A program made the position numbers and the translations under genes. A stretch of DNA of 64,000 bases from a bacterium 1xD8-48 (GTDB lineage Bacteria > Bacillota > Clostridia > Lachnospirales > Lachnospiraceae), in the NCBI GenBank assembly GCA_009917455.1, contig QZDS01000022.1, positions 1 through 64,000 of the forward strand, in the 5' to 3' direction. The notes beneath the pieces were generated by a model, which saw nothing but the letters and a program-made list of their open reading frames with translations, was not told the origin of the DNA and did not search any database. Numbering within the stretch: position 1 is the first letter of the stretch; each line of letters opens with the position of its first letter. This document shows positions 51,662-60,346 of this stretch, piece by piece.

Positions 51662-54148
51662 ATGGAATTAAGATTATTATGCGAGGGACTTACAGAGCCG
51701 ATAGGAATTGACACGTCTACGCCTCAACTTAGCTGGTCCAAAGGCCCGGACGGCATCAGGCAGCGCGCCTGCCAGGTTCAGATAACCAGCCATGGAAAAA
51801 TCATATCCGACAGCGGCTGGATGGAAACGGCAGACTCCAGATATACCGTTCCGGTTTCCCTTCACGAAAAAACCGATTATCAGTGGATGGTCACTGTAAA
51901 AACAGATACCGGTGTGGAAACTGAAAGCGAAACAGCCGCCTTCCGCACAGGCATCTTTTCCCGGGAACACTTAAAAGGCTCCTTTATTACCGGAGACACC
52001 CTTTTAAGAAAAGAATTTACACTAAAACATAAGCCGGCCTATGCCGCGCTTTCCTTTACCGGGCTTGGTTACTGCGAGGCCTGGATTAACGGCGAAAAGG
52101 TTGGAAATGACGTACTTTTTCCCTCTTATACCACATATGAAAAAACCGTGGAGTACACCGTGAAAGACGTCACTTCTCTGCTTAACGAAGGTCCTAATGC
52201 GGTAGGACTTATGCTTGCCGGCCATTGGGAGCTGGATGATAATTTATGTGCCACGTCCGTTTACAGCGAGGCTTTCTACCGTGGCGTCTGTATGGGTTTA
52301 TGCCAGTTGGAGATTGATATGGAAGACGGAACTCAGGTTATCATCGGCAGCGATGACAGTTGGCAGGTCTCCCGCTCTCCTGTCACCTTTTCCAGCGTTT
52401 TTGACGGGGAACACTATGATGCCAGACTGGAACAGCCCGGCTGGTGTAATCCGGGATTCGATGCTTCCGGATGGGAAAATGCCCGTATCTGCCAGGACCC
52501 CTCCGGCGTCCTGCGCTACTCCTATATACCGCCAATCCAGGTAATTGAAGATATTCCTGTCTGCAGACAGTGGGAAAAAAACGGAGAACAGATTCTTGAT
52601 TTCGGACAGAATTTTTCCGGCTGGATTCGTCTGACTATACAAGAAGCGGGAGGAACGCGGCTTCGCATCCGTTACGCAGAGGTTCTCTATGATGACGGCA
52701 CTCTTAATACGGAAAATCTGCGAAATGCAAAGGCAACGGATTTCTATACCTGTAAAGGCGGCGGGGAATCCTACGAGCCCCGCTTTACCTATCACGGTTT
52801 CCGCTATGTTAGCATTGCCGGTATGTCCTCTCTATCCGCCAAAGACGTAACCGGCCGCGTCGTACATACATCCAACCCTCTCACCGGCAGTTTCCACTGC
52901 TCCAACGAGTATTTTAACCGCATCTACCGTGCCATGACGTGGACCATGCGCAGCAATATGCACTCTATTCCTACAGACTGCTGCCAGAGGGACGAAAGAC
53001 AGGGCTGGATGGCTGATGCAGGCGTTTCTTCAGAGTTTGGCGTTTTGAATTTTGATTTACAGCGTTTTTACCGGAAATGGTTTCAGGATATCCGGGACAC
53101 ACAACTTCCCGACGGCTCCTTTCCCCTTGCCGGCGCTCCGGGCTGGCCCAGAGATACCTTTATCTGGAAAATCGGATATTATATGTCGCTGCGCAATTTA
53201 TATCTGTACACCGGAGACATCCGAACCGTCAGAGATAATTATATTTCTCTGCAAAAATACGAAGCCTATATGCATAGCACTCTGGAAAACGGCCTGATTC
53301 CCTATGATTTTTACAATGACTGGCTGGCAATAGAATTTGCAAACAACCTCATGGTCAGCAATTCCTATTTTGCGGATTTCTACAATGCAATGATTCTGTT
53401 TGCCGATGCGCTGGAGGACGAAGCGGGACTAACGCTCTATACCGCGCGCAGACAGGCATTGGTTGATAAAATCAATGAAGTTTTCTATGGCTGGTGCCTG
53501 GATAATCCTCGTGGGACAGGCTATTACGGTACCTGCGATACTCTCGCAGCGGCTCCCTTAGCCATGGCTCTGGAATATGGTATCGTTCCGGAAGAGCTTC
53601 AGAATAAAGTGGAAGATGCGCTTTTATGGCAGCTCACCCGCTCAAGAGGCAGCGTACAGTTTCCCACCGGTATTCTGACATCCGGCATTTTAGTGGACTG
53701 TCTTGCTCACAGAGAACATGACGACATTGCTTATCAGCTATTAAACCGGGAAGACTATCCCTCCCTGCGGTTTATGCTTTCTCACGGCGCTACAACAATC
53801 TGGGAAAGGTGGCAATATCTTGTGGGAAATGAAATGAACTCCCACAATCATCCCGCCCTGTGCTCACTGGGCGCGTGGTTTTTTAAATCGCTATGCGGAT
53901 TGAGAAAAATCACTCCTAAAAAAGACGGAACAGCGCAGGTTCTCCTTCGCCCTTATCTGCCTGAAGATATGAACCATGCTCAGATGAGTATCGAAACCCA
54001 CTGGGGAACGATTCGTTTGGAATGGAATAAAAATGATAACCGTGTAAGTTATAAGGTTACTCTGCCGGGCAGAGTGTCCGGAAAGGTTATCATGCCTGAC
54101 GGAAATGAAAAGGATGTTTCTGCCGGAGATTTTACTTTTTCATGGTAG
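51662..54148 (+). CDS. Alpha-L-rhamnosidase (GH78)
   Basis: An 828-residue inverting glycosidase releasing terminal L-rhamnose. N-terminal Ig/fibronectin-like domain (LTEPIGIDTSTPQLSW), carbohydrate-binding-like beta domain (YCEAWINGEKVGNDVLFPSY), the (alpha/alpha)6 barrel with the signature DCCQRDERQGWMADAG near residue 440 (acidic DERxGW cluster), ATTIWERWQ with the late Glu, and a C-terminal beta domain. No signal peptide, so it works on imported rhamnosides. Between the regulator stop and this ATG the site GGAGA is separated from the start by a small hairpin (GCCGC/GCGGC, 51636-51651). Confidence 0.94.
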   Translation: MELRLLCEGLTEPIGIDTSTPQLSWSKGPDGIRQRACQVQITSHGKIISDSGWMETADSRYTVPVSLHEKTDYQWMVTVKTDTGVETESETAAFRTGIFSREHLKGSFITGDTLLRKEFTLKHKPAYAALSFTGLGYCEAWINGEKVGNDVLFPSYTTYEKTVEYTVKDVTSLLNEGPNAVGLMLAGHWELDDNLCATSVYSEAFYRGVCMGLCQLEIDMEDGTQVIIGSDDSWQVSRSPVTFSSVFDGEHYDARLEQPGWCNPGFDASGWENARICQDPSGVLRYSYIPPIQVIEDIPVCRQWEKNGEQILDFGQNFSGWIRLTIQEAGGTRLRIRYAEVLYDDGTLNTENLRNAKATDFYTCKGGGESYEPRFTYHGFRYVSIAGMSSLSAKDVTGRVVHTSNPLTGSFHCSNEYFNRIYRAMTWTMRSNMHSIPTDCCQRDERQGWMADAGVSSEFGVLNFDLQRFYRKWFQDIRDTQLPDGSFPLAGAPGWPRDTFIWKIGYYMSLRNLYLYTGDIRTVRDNYISLQKYEAYMHSTLENGLIPYDFYNDWLAIEFANNLMVSNSYFADFYNAMILFADALEDEAGLTLYTARRQALVDKINEVFYGWCLDNPRGTGYYGTCDTLAAAPLAMALEYGIVPEELQNKVEDALLWQLTRSRGSVQFPTGILTSGILVDCLAHREHDDIAYQLLNREDYPSLRFMLSHGATTIWERWQYLVGNEMNSHNHPALCSLGAWFFKSLCGLRKITPKKDGTAQVLLRPYLPEDMNHAQMSIETHWGTIRLEWNKNDNRVSYKVTLPGRVSGKVIMPDGNEKDVSAGDFTFSW

Positions 54149-54181
54149 GGCCTGCCAATATTTTTGAGATATGATAGCAAC

Positions 54182-54216
54182 AGGCAGTGGTTTAATCATA
54201 AAAGCCACTGCCTTTT
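54182..54216 (+). terminator. Rho-independent terminator after the rhamnosidase
   Basis: AGGCAGTGG (54182-54190) pairs with CCACTGCCT (54205-54213), followed by TTTT, with a 14-base loop. Confidence 0.75.
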
Positions 54217-54384
54217 CGTCTTTATCTGTAGAGTATGAGTAACTCGTCCAGAATTTCTTCCCTGTTTCAAAAAATCATAGTAGTCGCCATAAAGCTGGAT
54301 TGCTGACAGACTGCAAATATCTTCCTCTATTATGCTGTTCTATAAGCAAACCAAACTTCGCTACAATATATTGACCGAGAAAAA

Positions 54385-54886
54385 ACAGTGGCTGGCCCGA
54401 ATCCCATAAAAGTCAGAATTGCTGAAAAATTCTTTTCCATAGAGAGAAAGAAACATAAGTAGGGATTTGCTCTCCACAGAGGATTACTTCGTCCTTTGCT
54501 GGTTTTGTTGATAAGAGCTAGTAGACCAGATATATAGATTTCCTCTCTGGCATGGCAGAGAGGATCATCACTTGGGCGGCACTGGCTGTTCTTGAAAAAC
54601 ATCCCGCGCTAAAGTTCCACTGTATCCTACCCTGTGATGGACAGACAGGTGATCGGCTTCGGTGCCGGAACTCTATTATTCTATTCTGGTGCCGGCGAAT
54701 GAAGTTGTATATGGGAACCGGAAGTATAGCAAGGACTGTATACTCAAATGCTACCGCAATCTAGTCGCTCATGTCACTTGCCTGCTGGCGGTTTACAACG
54801 GCAGATGGCTAGGAGGTACAGCGATGACAGTGAGGTACACTCGAAAGTTGGGACAGGAAACTATTGTGCTGAACCCTCTTTTCTGA
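54385..54886 (+). pseudogene. Remnant of a SLOG/YpsA-like (DUF1273) protein
   Basis: Pieces of a DUF1273-type protein are spread over frames: TVAGPNPIKVRIAEKFFSIE at the start (corresponding to the CTFTGHRP region), then FLSGMAERIITWAALAVLE and LKFHCILPCDGQ from 54531, a frameshift near 54657, and LYYSILVPANEVVYGNRKYS, CLLAVYNGRWLGGTAMTVRY and the end LGQETIVLNPLF. Stops (TAG TAG near 54519) and shifts make it non-functional. The order and spacing of motifs match the family. Sequence from 54217 to 54384 holds nothing I can name, apart from an open minus-strand frame of about 50 codons. Confidence 0.6.
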
Positions 54887-55029
54887 AAATCTGCTAAAAT
54901 CTTGGGACAGATAAAAAAATGCACTCCCAGTTTTCTACAAAATATGCTATACTACATTCGATAAACATTACTCCTCAGTAGCTTTGAAATGATGGCAACA
55001 TATTGGGTCTTATTCGGAGGGACTATGCT

Positions 55030-56919
55030 ATGATAAATTTAAGGAATATAACAAAACGATTTGTTGCCAGTTTGCATGTGATCATTTGTATCGTAGGTTG
55101 CTTACAACCACTAACTATGAAGGTATCTGCAAAAGAAACCTCTATTGCCGTAAGGGGAAGTATTTACGAGTTTGCATCAAATACGAACTACGAATTTTCG
55201 TCAGTCGCGGCATCTAGTGGTACTTCTTTTGGCACATTTACCATTTCCGGTGACTTGAAAAATATCAGCAATAAGAACGGACTGCCTGCATATTCTGTCA
55301 GTTCTGAGAGTGTCAATTTCTATTATTCGTATGATCAATCTAAATTGAATGTCCCTGATACAGAGTGGTACTTGATTGACGATAAGACAAAAAAAATCGA
55401 TACAATTTCTCTTGAGCAGAATATTCTGAGTGGTGTAATTATCGTTCAGTCCTCTAAAGATGGAGTGAACTGGATTACAGATGTGACCATGACGGATGTT
55501 TTTACTGGCAATGATGATTTGTCAGACTCTCTTTATTCCACCAAAGGCATCCAATTGGAGAACGGTTGCTATTATCGAGTAATAGTTGCCTACGAACTTC
55601 AACGAAAGATTGGTGAGGGGAAAATCTTGTTTATCACTACGGAGGAAAAAGAGGAAAAGAAGGTTGCCGAAGTATACGAGTTTTATGCGGTGAGTAACGA
55701 GGTGGCCGGGAATATGACCAGCGCTGCGGCCACACCCAGAAAGGAGTTAGGCCAAAAGGTCAACACTGGTAAAGATAATGGTTATTCTGGAAATAATGCA
55801 ATTGACAAAGATGACCCTCATTATGGTTGGAACTTGGGAACTTTTGTAGTAAATGGGTATACCAGAGAAACCTCCAGCAATGGAACTCCAGTTTTCCTCA
55901 AAAATGTTGGTGACAAGGTAACTCTGTGGTTTACTCTTACGCAGGACATCAACAATTTGAACGAGAACAGTGCTCTAACAATTTCAGAGGATACCAATGG
56001 CTACGATCAGTATTTTGAAATAGCACAAACGAATTTTAAGCGTGGCACACTGATTATTCAATATACTGACCACGAAGGCAACTCACACGCTCCTGTTATC
56101 TACACTGACTTCCTTGCTGCCAACGCGACAACAGGAGCTGATACTAGAGTACAGCTTTTTGAAGAGGGCGATTATGAGATTTCTCTTGATTACGAAATTA
56201 AGAACAACCCACGTCAGGTAGGATCAGTTTCAGTTATCCCTACATACACGAACTACAAAATATCCTTTAGCTTTTCCATTCGCAATGGTAACTGTATGGT
56301 GTATCCATTTGATACTGTAACAGGGGCAGAACTGTCAGATCGCGCTATTACTTCAAACGGCTTCAAACTTAATATGGCAAAATCCAGGTATTTGACAATC
56401 GACGTTACCCGAACTGTTTTGAATGTAGGCGCTGACGGTCAGCTTACAGAAGATGTACGCTTTAACCTCCCTGCAAAGGACAATGATGCCTACATAGACG
56501 ATGGCATCTACACGTTTACGGTAAAAAACCTGTATACTGGAGAAACGACTACCAAAACGATTTATGTGGGGACTGATAAGTATCTTCTGGCACTATCTAA
56601 AAATCTGCTTACAGTCGATGCCCTAAACGAAAAGATTGGGCAGGATGCAACGATTAACGATGACGGCTCGATTGTTGACTATATTCCACCAGAGAAACCG
56701 GAAATTCAGCCTGTAGTGGTTGTGGATACCACTCCCGATGATGAGGTTTCCCATATTGATCCAGCAGATGTTTCTGAACCTACAACAGATGAGGCACCGC
56801 AAAGTAGTTCTTCGACACTGTTTATTGCCATTGTGCTGGTAGCCATTGCATGTGGTATACTCATAATGGAAACAATTATGAAAAAAGCCAAGAAAAAGAA
56901 AGAGGAGGACGACGCGTGA
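55030..56919 (+). CDS. Secreted, membrane-anchored surface protein upstream of a lipoprotein toxin
   Basis: A 629-residue protein of a family I cannot name. It has a signal peptide (FVASLHVIICIVGCLQPLT, then VSAKE), two related extracellular beta-rich modules (one around residues 35-200, one around 260-440; both carry a GTF.I/V.G strand and a YEISLDYE- or YRVIVAYE-like strand), a third beta domain, an acidic linker (EVSHIDPADVSEPTTDEAPQ), and a C-terminal helix LFIAIVLVAIACGILIMETI with a Lys-rich tail. No LPXTG motif. ATG 55030 follows CGGAGGG. Its stop overlaps the lipoprotein toxin start (GTGA), so the two are coupled. AT-richer than the core genes, suggesting transfer. Confidence 0.75.
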   Translation: MINLRNITKRFVASLHVIICIVGCLQPLTMKVSAKETSIAVRGSIYEFASNTNYEFSSVAASSGTSFGTFTISGDLKNISNKNGLPAYSVSSESVNFYYSYDQSKLNVPDTEWYLIDDKTKKIDTISLEQNILSGVIIVQSSKDGVNWITDVTMTDVFTGNDDLSDSLYSTKGIQLENGCYYRVIVAYELQRKIGEGKILFITTEEKEEKKVAEVYEFYAVSNEVAGNMTSAAATPRKELGQKVNTGKDNGYSGNNAIDKDDPHYGWNLGTFVVNGYTRETSSNGTPVFLKNVGDKVTLWFTLTQDINNLNENSALTISEDTNGYDQYFEIAQTNFKRGTLIIQYTDHEGNSHAPVIYTDFLAANATTGADTRVQLFEEGDYEISLDYEIKNNPRQVGSVSVIPTYTNYKISFSFSIRNGNCMVYPFDTVTGAELSDRAITSNGFKLNMAKSRYLTIDVTRTVLNVGADGQLTEDVRFNLPAKDNDAYIDDGIYTFTVKNLYTGETTTKTIYVGTDKYLLALSKNLLTVDALNEKIGQDATINDDGSIVDYIPPEKPEIQPVVVVDTTPDDEVSHIDPADVSEPTTDEAPQSSSSTLFIAIVLVAIACGILIMETIMKKAKKKKEEDDA

Positions 56920-58178
56920 AGAGAATAGTTGCACTTGTGCTTTCCTGCTGTCTGTTACTTTCAGCGTGTAGCCAAGATGTAGACCCAAGTGCCGCTTCAA
57001 AAGTGGAGATAAACCCTCCTGCTGACAGCCCCACCACATCACAGGAGATTATTTCTGATTTAAGTGAGCCTGATTTTTCAAAAGATGCCCCTACGATTCC
57101 TACCGAATTTCAAACTATCATCCCAGAGTATAACAATTTGAATGATCCTGCCCTGCTCGGCTACGTTGAAGACAGCGTCTATGCAGAACTTGTCAAAAAT
57201 CTTGATGATGGCTACTTTGTACAAAATGTCAGTGCAGTATATGTTTCAAGCGAATACTTGGAAGAGGTATCTTATAATTCTAAATCAAATATCTTCTTTG
57301 GCTATACCCTTGCGGAACTTGATGCGCAATTTCAAGGAACAAGATATGTCTTTACATTAAATGATAAGGGCGAAACAACTGTTGAGCCTTTTGAGGAATA
57401 TGATGATACCTATGAAAGAGTAATAAAAAATGTTGCGATTGGCTCTGGTGTCATCTTGATCTGCGTAACCGTTTCGGTTGTATCGGGAGGTGTCGGCGCA
57501 CCTGCTATAAGTATGATTTTTGCGGCATCCGCAAAAACTGGAGCAATCATGGCGCTGTCTTCCGGCGGAATTGGGGCTCTTGCGTCTGGCATTGTCACAG
57601 GTGTCCAAACTCAAGATTTTGACAAAGCTGTAAAGGCTGCGGCACTTGCAGGCAGTGAAAGTTTCAAATGGGGGGCTATTTCGGGAGCAATCAATGGCGG
57701 TGTATCTGAAGCTGTTGCACTGAAAGGTGCAACATTAAATGGTTTGACGCTAGATAAGGCGGCAATTCTCCAACGGGAAGGGTATCCGTTAGATGTAATT
57801 AAAGAATTTCGCAACATTGAACAGTACAATATCTGTAAAGAAGCGGGGCTTTCACCACAAATGGTGAACGGGAACACAGCGCTTATAAGGGATATTGATT
57901 TGAATTTTGTTGATGAAATGGGACGGACAAATCTTGAACGAATGCAACAAGGACTTGCTGCCCTTGACCCGGCCACAGGCGGTTCGTATCAGTTACATCA
58001 TGTTGGCCAACGAGCAGATTCAACCTTAGCTATCTTGACAAAGGAAGAGCATATACTGGGCGGAAATAATACCATTTGGCACGAATTAGGTGAAGCGACT
58101 CAAGTTCATGGTGCTGGAAATACCTGGGATGCTCAACGTCAAGCATTTTGGAAAGCATTAGCCGCTTCGCTATCTTAA
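56916..58178 (+). CDS. Lipoprotein with C-terminal LHH/HNH-type nuclease toxin domain
   Basis: A 420-residue polymorphic-toxin-like protein. Start GTG 56916, AGGAGG 7 bases upstream. The lipobox is LLSACS, followed by an acidic/Ser-Thr linker and an N-terminal domain to about residue 160. A Gly/Ala-rich hydrophobic stretch (GSGVILICVTVSVVSGG, IGALASGIVTG) leads to AGSESFKWGAISGAINGGVS, a pretoxin segment typical of polymorphic toxins. The last ~90 residues carry YQLHHVGQRADSTLAILT and EHILGGNNTIWHE, an LHH-type HNH/endonuclease VII nuclease signature (HH at about 361-362). A SUKH-type immunity gene follows 12 bases later. Probably an anti-competitor DNase displayed on or released from the surface. 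Confidence 0.78.
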   Translation: MKRIVALVLSCCLLLSACSQDVDPSAASKVEINPPADSPTTSQEIISDLSEPDFSKDAPTIPTEFQTIIPEYNNLNDPALLGYVEDSVYAELVKNLDDGYFVQNVSAVYVSSEYLEEVSYNSKSNIFFGYTLAELDAQFQGTRYVFTLNDKGETTVEPFEEYDDTYERVIKNVAIGSGVILICVTVSVVSGGVGAPAISMIFAASAKTGAIMALSSGGIGALASGIVTGVQTQDFDKAVKAAALAGSESFKWGAISGAINGGVSEAVALKGATLNGLTLDKAAILQREGYPLDVIKEFRNIEQYNICKEAGLSPQMVNGNTALIRDIDLNFVDEMGRTNLERMQQGLAALDPATGGSYQLHHVGQRADSTLAILTKEEHILGGNNTIWHELGEATQVHGAGNTWDAQRQAFWKALAASLS

Positions 58179-58190
58179 GGAGAGAAAATC

Positions 58191-58589
58191 ATGGAAAGTA
58201 TAATAAATATACTGAAAGAAAAGGATTGTTTTCATTCTTTGAAGGGCGTAACAGAAAATGAAATCAGAGTAGCAGAACAGGCATTAGGTTTGTCATTCGC
58301 CAAAGAATATAGAACTTACCTACAGACGTTTGGCCTTGCTTCTTTCCAGGGTCACGAATTAACTGGTATTATTAAGTCACCTCGATTGAGTGTTGTAGTG
58401 CAAACCGTCGCAGAACGAAATAATAATCCCCATATCTCTGATGACATGTATGTAATTGAGAAAGCAAACATAGATGGCATTGTAATTTGGCAAGAGAATA
58501 CGGGCGAAATATTTGAAACAATTTATGATAGCGTCCCCACGCTAATTTGTAAGTCATTTAGTGAATATATTGAGCATTATTCTGTATAA
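58191..58589 (+). CDS. SMI1/KNR4 (SUKH) family immunity protein
   Basis: A 132-residue protein. The N-terminal helix and GVTENEIRVAEQALGLSFAK, YRTYLQTFGLASFQGHEL give the classic SUKH pattern (G.te.eI...E..lg..fP.eYr.fl..fG), and YDSVPTLICKSFSEYIEHYS ends it. AAGGAGAGAAAATC precedes the ATG. Directly downstream of the LHH-type nuclease toxin, it almost certainly neutralises it; SUKH proteins are the commonest immunity family for such nucleases. Confidence 0.85.
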   Translation: MESIINILKEKDCFHSLKGVTENEIRVAEQALGLSFAKEYRTYLQTFGLASFQGHELTGIIKSPRLSVVVQTVAERNNNPHISDDMYVIEKANIDGIVIWQENTGEIFETIYDSVPTLICKSFSEYIEHYSV

Positions 58590-58595
58590 CAAAAC

Positions 58596-58855
58596 ATGCC
58601 GCCAACACCAACACCGCAAGATGTCTGTACTGGCGGCTCCCATATCCCAAAATGGGAATAGTCAGTCATATTTTTTAAATATTCCTCCCGGTCATCATTG
58701 AGAATCAAAGCAGCCTAGCCAATCGGGTCGTTGCAAATCAGATCGTCCAATCCCTCCTCTGTCATCAGTAAATCGCAGGCTGTGCCGCCTATAATTGTAT
58801 ATTGTTCCTCATATCCGTAAAACCACTGTCTGAAACTGTTAATTCCTCTTACCAT
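58596..58855 (-). pseudogene. Remnant of an AbiEii-like nucleotidyltransferase toxin
   Basis: From ATG 58855 the frame reads MVRGINSFRQWFYGYEEQY, TIIGGTACDLLMTEEGLDD and LICNDPIG, then a stop at about 58717. The same frame continues AALILNDDREEYLKNMTDYS. The first part matches the start of AbiEii/AbiGii-type nucleotidyltransferases (GGTA..LLM..R...D), and the continuation resembles a later part, with the catalytic middle missing. The start overlaps the end of the wHTH gene at 58839 as in intact pairs. Decayed type IV toxin-antitoxin toxin. Confidence 0.55.
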
Positions 58856-59798
58856 CAATATCTCTCCATACCTGCATGAGCATTTCGTCTACAGCTTCCT
58901 CTACCCTCTCATCCCGCTCTTCCCGAAGCGCAAGAGCAAGGGAAATCCTATCCACACATACGCCCTCGGAAAGTTTTTGAGGGTCGTATCTCCAAAGTTC
59001 CACCGCATATTGTTCCTCCGGGCTTTGCAGTTTTCTTGAAGCTAAATTTTCCCATGCCGCTACACTGTCTGCCGCAAGGTAGCATACTGCTGACGGATTC
59101 AGCAAAGAATATTCAGACAGTGCATGGTAACCGCTAATTAGCAGTTTTTTATCGATTTTTGATTTTGGTACATAAATCGTCCGTTTCACCGGGTTAATCA
59201 GATAATCCCGGGCCGCATAAAAAAGTTCTTCCGGCGTTTTCCCAGAACAGATAATCTTGTGCACGCCTCTTTTTTCCGTTCGTATCAATCCCATATCTTC
59301 AAGCTGTCTGGAGGCCCTGGAAATTGATGTGGGCGTAAGCTCCAGCTCACGGGACGCTTCACTTGTCAGAAGACTTCCGCCGCCATGATAGATATAGTAT
59401 AGAAGCAGCAACTGTGCGGATGGAAGCATAACCTCTGACGACAGTTTTTCACTGTCGCATCTTTCCTGCAGATAAACCGCCAGAAAGGGGAGATATATCT
59501 GCTTTCCCTCCACAATAAATGGAATATGACTGCGAAGAAGATACTCTTTTTGGCGGTAGGTTAACCGTTCCGGCACAAGAACTGCCGGCGCACCTTCGGT
59601 TCTTTGTATTCTGTCAATATGTTTTTTAAGTACACTGACAGATTCCAATTCTGTTTTGGGATAAAGAAAAACAGCTTCTTTTCCATCAAGTGTGACCCGC
59701 CGTATCCGATAGCGGGCATCAATAAAACCCGGCATAGATTTTGCCGCATCATCGCTGTATATAACACGGATTCCCAACACATGGTTCAAATAATCCAT
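58839..59798 (-). CDS. Winged-helix (MarR-like) regulator, probable antitoxin partner of an AbiEii-like toxin
   Basis: A 319-residue protein. The N-terminal ~130 residues are alpha/beta (AKSMPGFIDARYRIRRVTLD, PAVLVPERLTYRQKEYLLRS). A winged helix lies at about 135-190 (GGSLLTSEASRELELTPTSI, SRASRQLEDMGLIRTEKRG). The C-terminal part is a further alpha/beta domain. AAAGGG lies about 9 bases before the start. Genes of this kind usually precede a nucleotidyltransferase toxin, which here survives only as a remnant overlapping its 3' end. A strong inverted repeat upstream may be its own operator. Confidence 0.6.
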   Translation of the reverse strand: MDYLNHVLGIRVIYSDDAAKSMPGFIDARYRIRRVTLDGKEAVFLYPKTELESVSVLKKHIDRIQRTEGAPAVLVPERLTYRQKEYLLRSHIPFIVEGKQIYLPFLAVYLQERCDSEKLSSEVMLPSAQLLLLYYIYHGGGSLLTSEASRELELTPTSISRASRQLEDMGLIRTEKRGVHKIICSGKTPEELFYAARDYLINPVKRTIYVPKSKIDKKLLISGYHALSEYSLLNPSAVCYLAADSVAAWENLASRKLQSPEEQYAVELWRYDPQKLSEGVCVDRISLALALREERDERVEEAVDEMLMQVWRDIDGKRN

Positions 59799-59828
59799 CG
59801 TCTCGGCCCTTTCTTTACATCTATTTGC

Positions 59829-59872
59829 ATTTTAACTTAAATAAAGTTAATAATCAATATTTAAGTTAAAAT
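59829..59872. promoter_or_regulatory. Inverted repeat upstream of the winged-helix regulator
   Basis: ATTTTAACTTAAATA (59829-59843) is perfectly repeated in inverse at 59858-59872. Outer TTTGCAT/ATGCAAA arms extend the symmetry with a 4-base offset. About 30 bases upstream of the regulator gene, it is a likely autoregulatory operator, as in AbiE-type systems. Confidence 0.55.
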
Positions 59873-59914
59873 AAGAATGCAAAAATAAAAGCCCCTGCCT
59901 GTCTGCGCTGTTCG

Positions 59915-60346
59915 TCAAATTACTTCACCCTCACGGTAACACTCCCTGATATAGTCCCGCGGCTGGTAATAAAAATCAGAATTATAATTCGATATCGCTC
60001 CGTCAATCCATGAATCATATACTTCCATCAATGTTTTTATAATATCCTCCCCGCACACATCTTCGATAAGGCGTTCGTAAACCTCGCCCATTGTCCAATA
60101 ATCGGGCACTTCATATTTACATTTTTTAACATTATCAAAATCCCCGCCGGCAATACTGTTAGATGTAATAAAATCATAGGCAGTTTTTTCTATTGGTTCG
60201 CAGTGGAAAACATCGGCATATTTATATATCCGCCGCAGTGTTTTTTCGCCCAGCGCGGAAACCACCTCAGAGCGTTTTAACTTTTGTTTCCTTCCGATAA
60301 ATTCTATCAGGCTGCATGTATAAAACAAATCATTATCATTCTTCAT
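59915..60346 (-). CDS. DUF3791-like protein, probable antitoxin of a DUF3990 pair
   Basis: A 143-residue protein. Its N-terminus (NDLFYTCSLIEFIGRKQKL, KRSEVVSALGEKTLRRIYKY) resembles DUF3791 proteins, short helical partners of DUF3990. The C-terminal ~75 residues (YEVPDYWTMGEVYERLIEDV, CGEDIIKTLMEVYDSWI) extend beyond the short versions. It overlaps the DUF3990-like gene by 11 bases and is translated after it. Role as antitoxin is inferred from the pairing. Confidence 0.65.
   Translation of the reverse strand: MKNDNDLFYTCSLIEFIGRKQKLKRSEVVSALGEKTLRRIYKYADVFHCEPIEKTAYDFITSNSIAGGDFDNVKKCKYEVPDYWTMGEVYERLIEDVCGEDIIKTLMEVYDSWIDGAISNYNSDFYYQPRDYIRECYREGEVI

Noticed and set aside
54330..54602. Minus-strand open frame of 90 codons
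   Set aside because: No ribosome site or motif; the plus strand of the same region carries recognisable SLOG-protein pieces.
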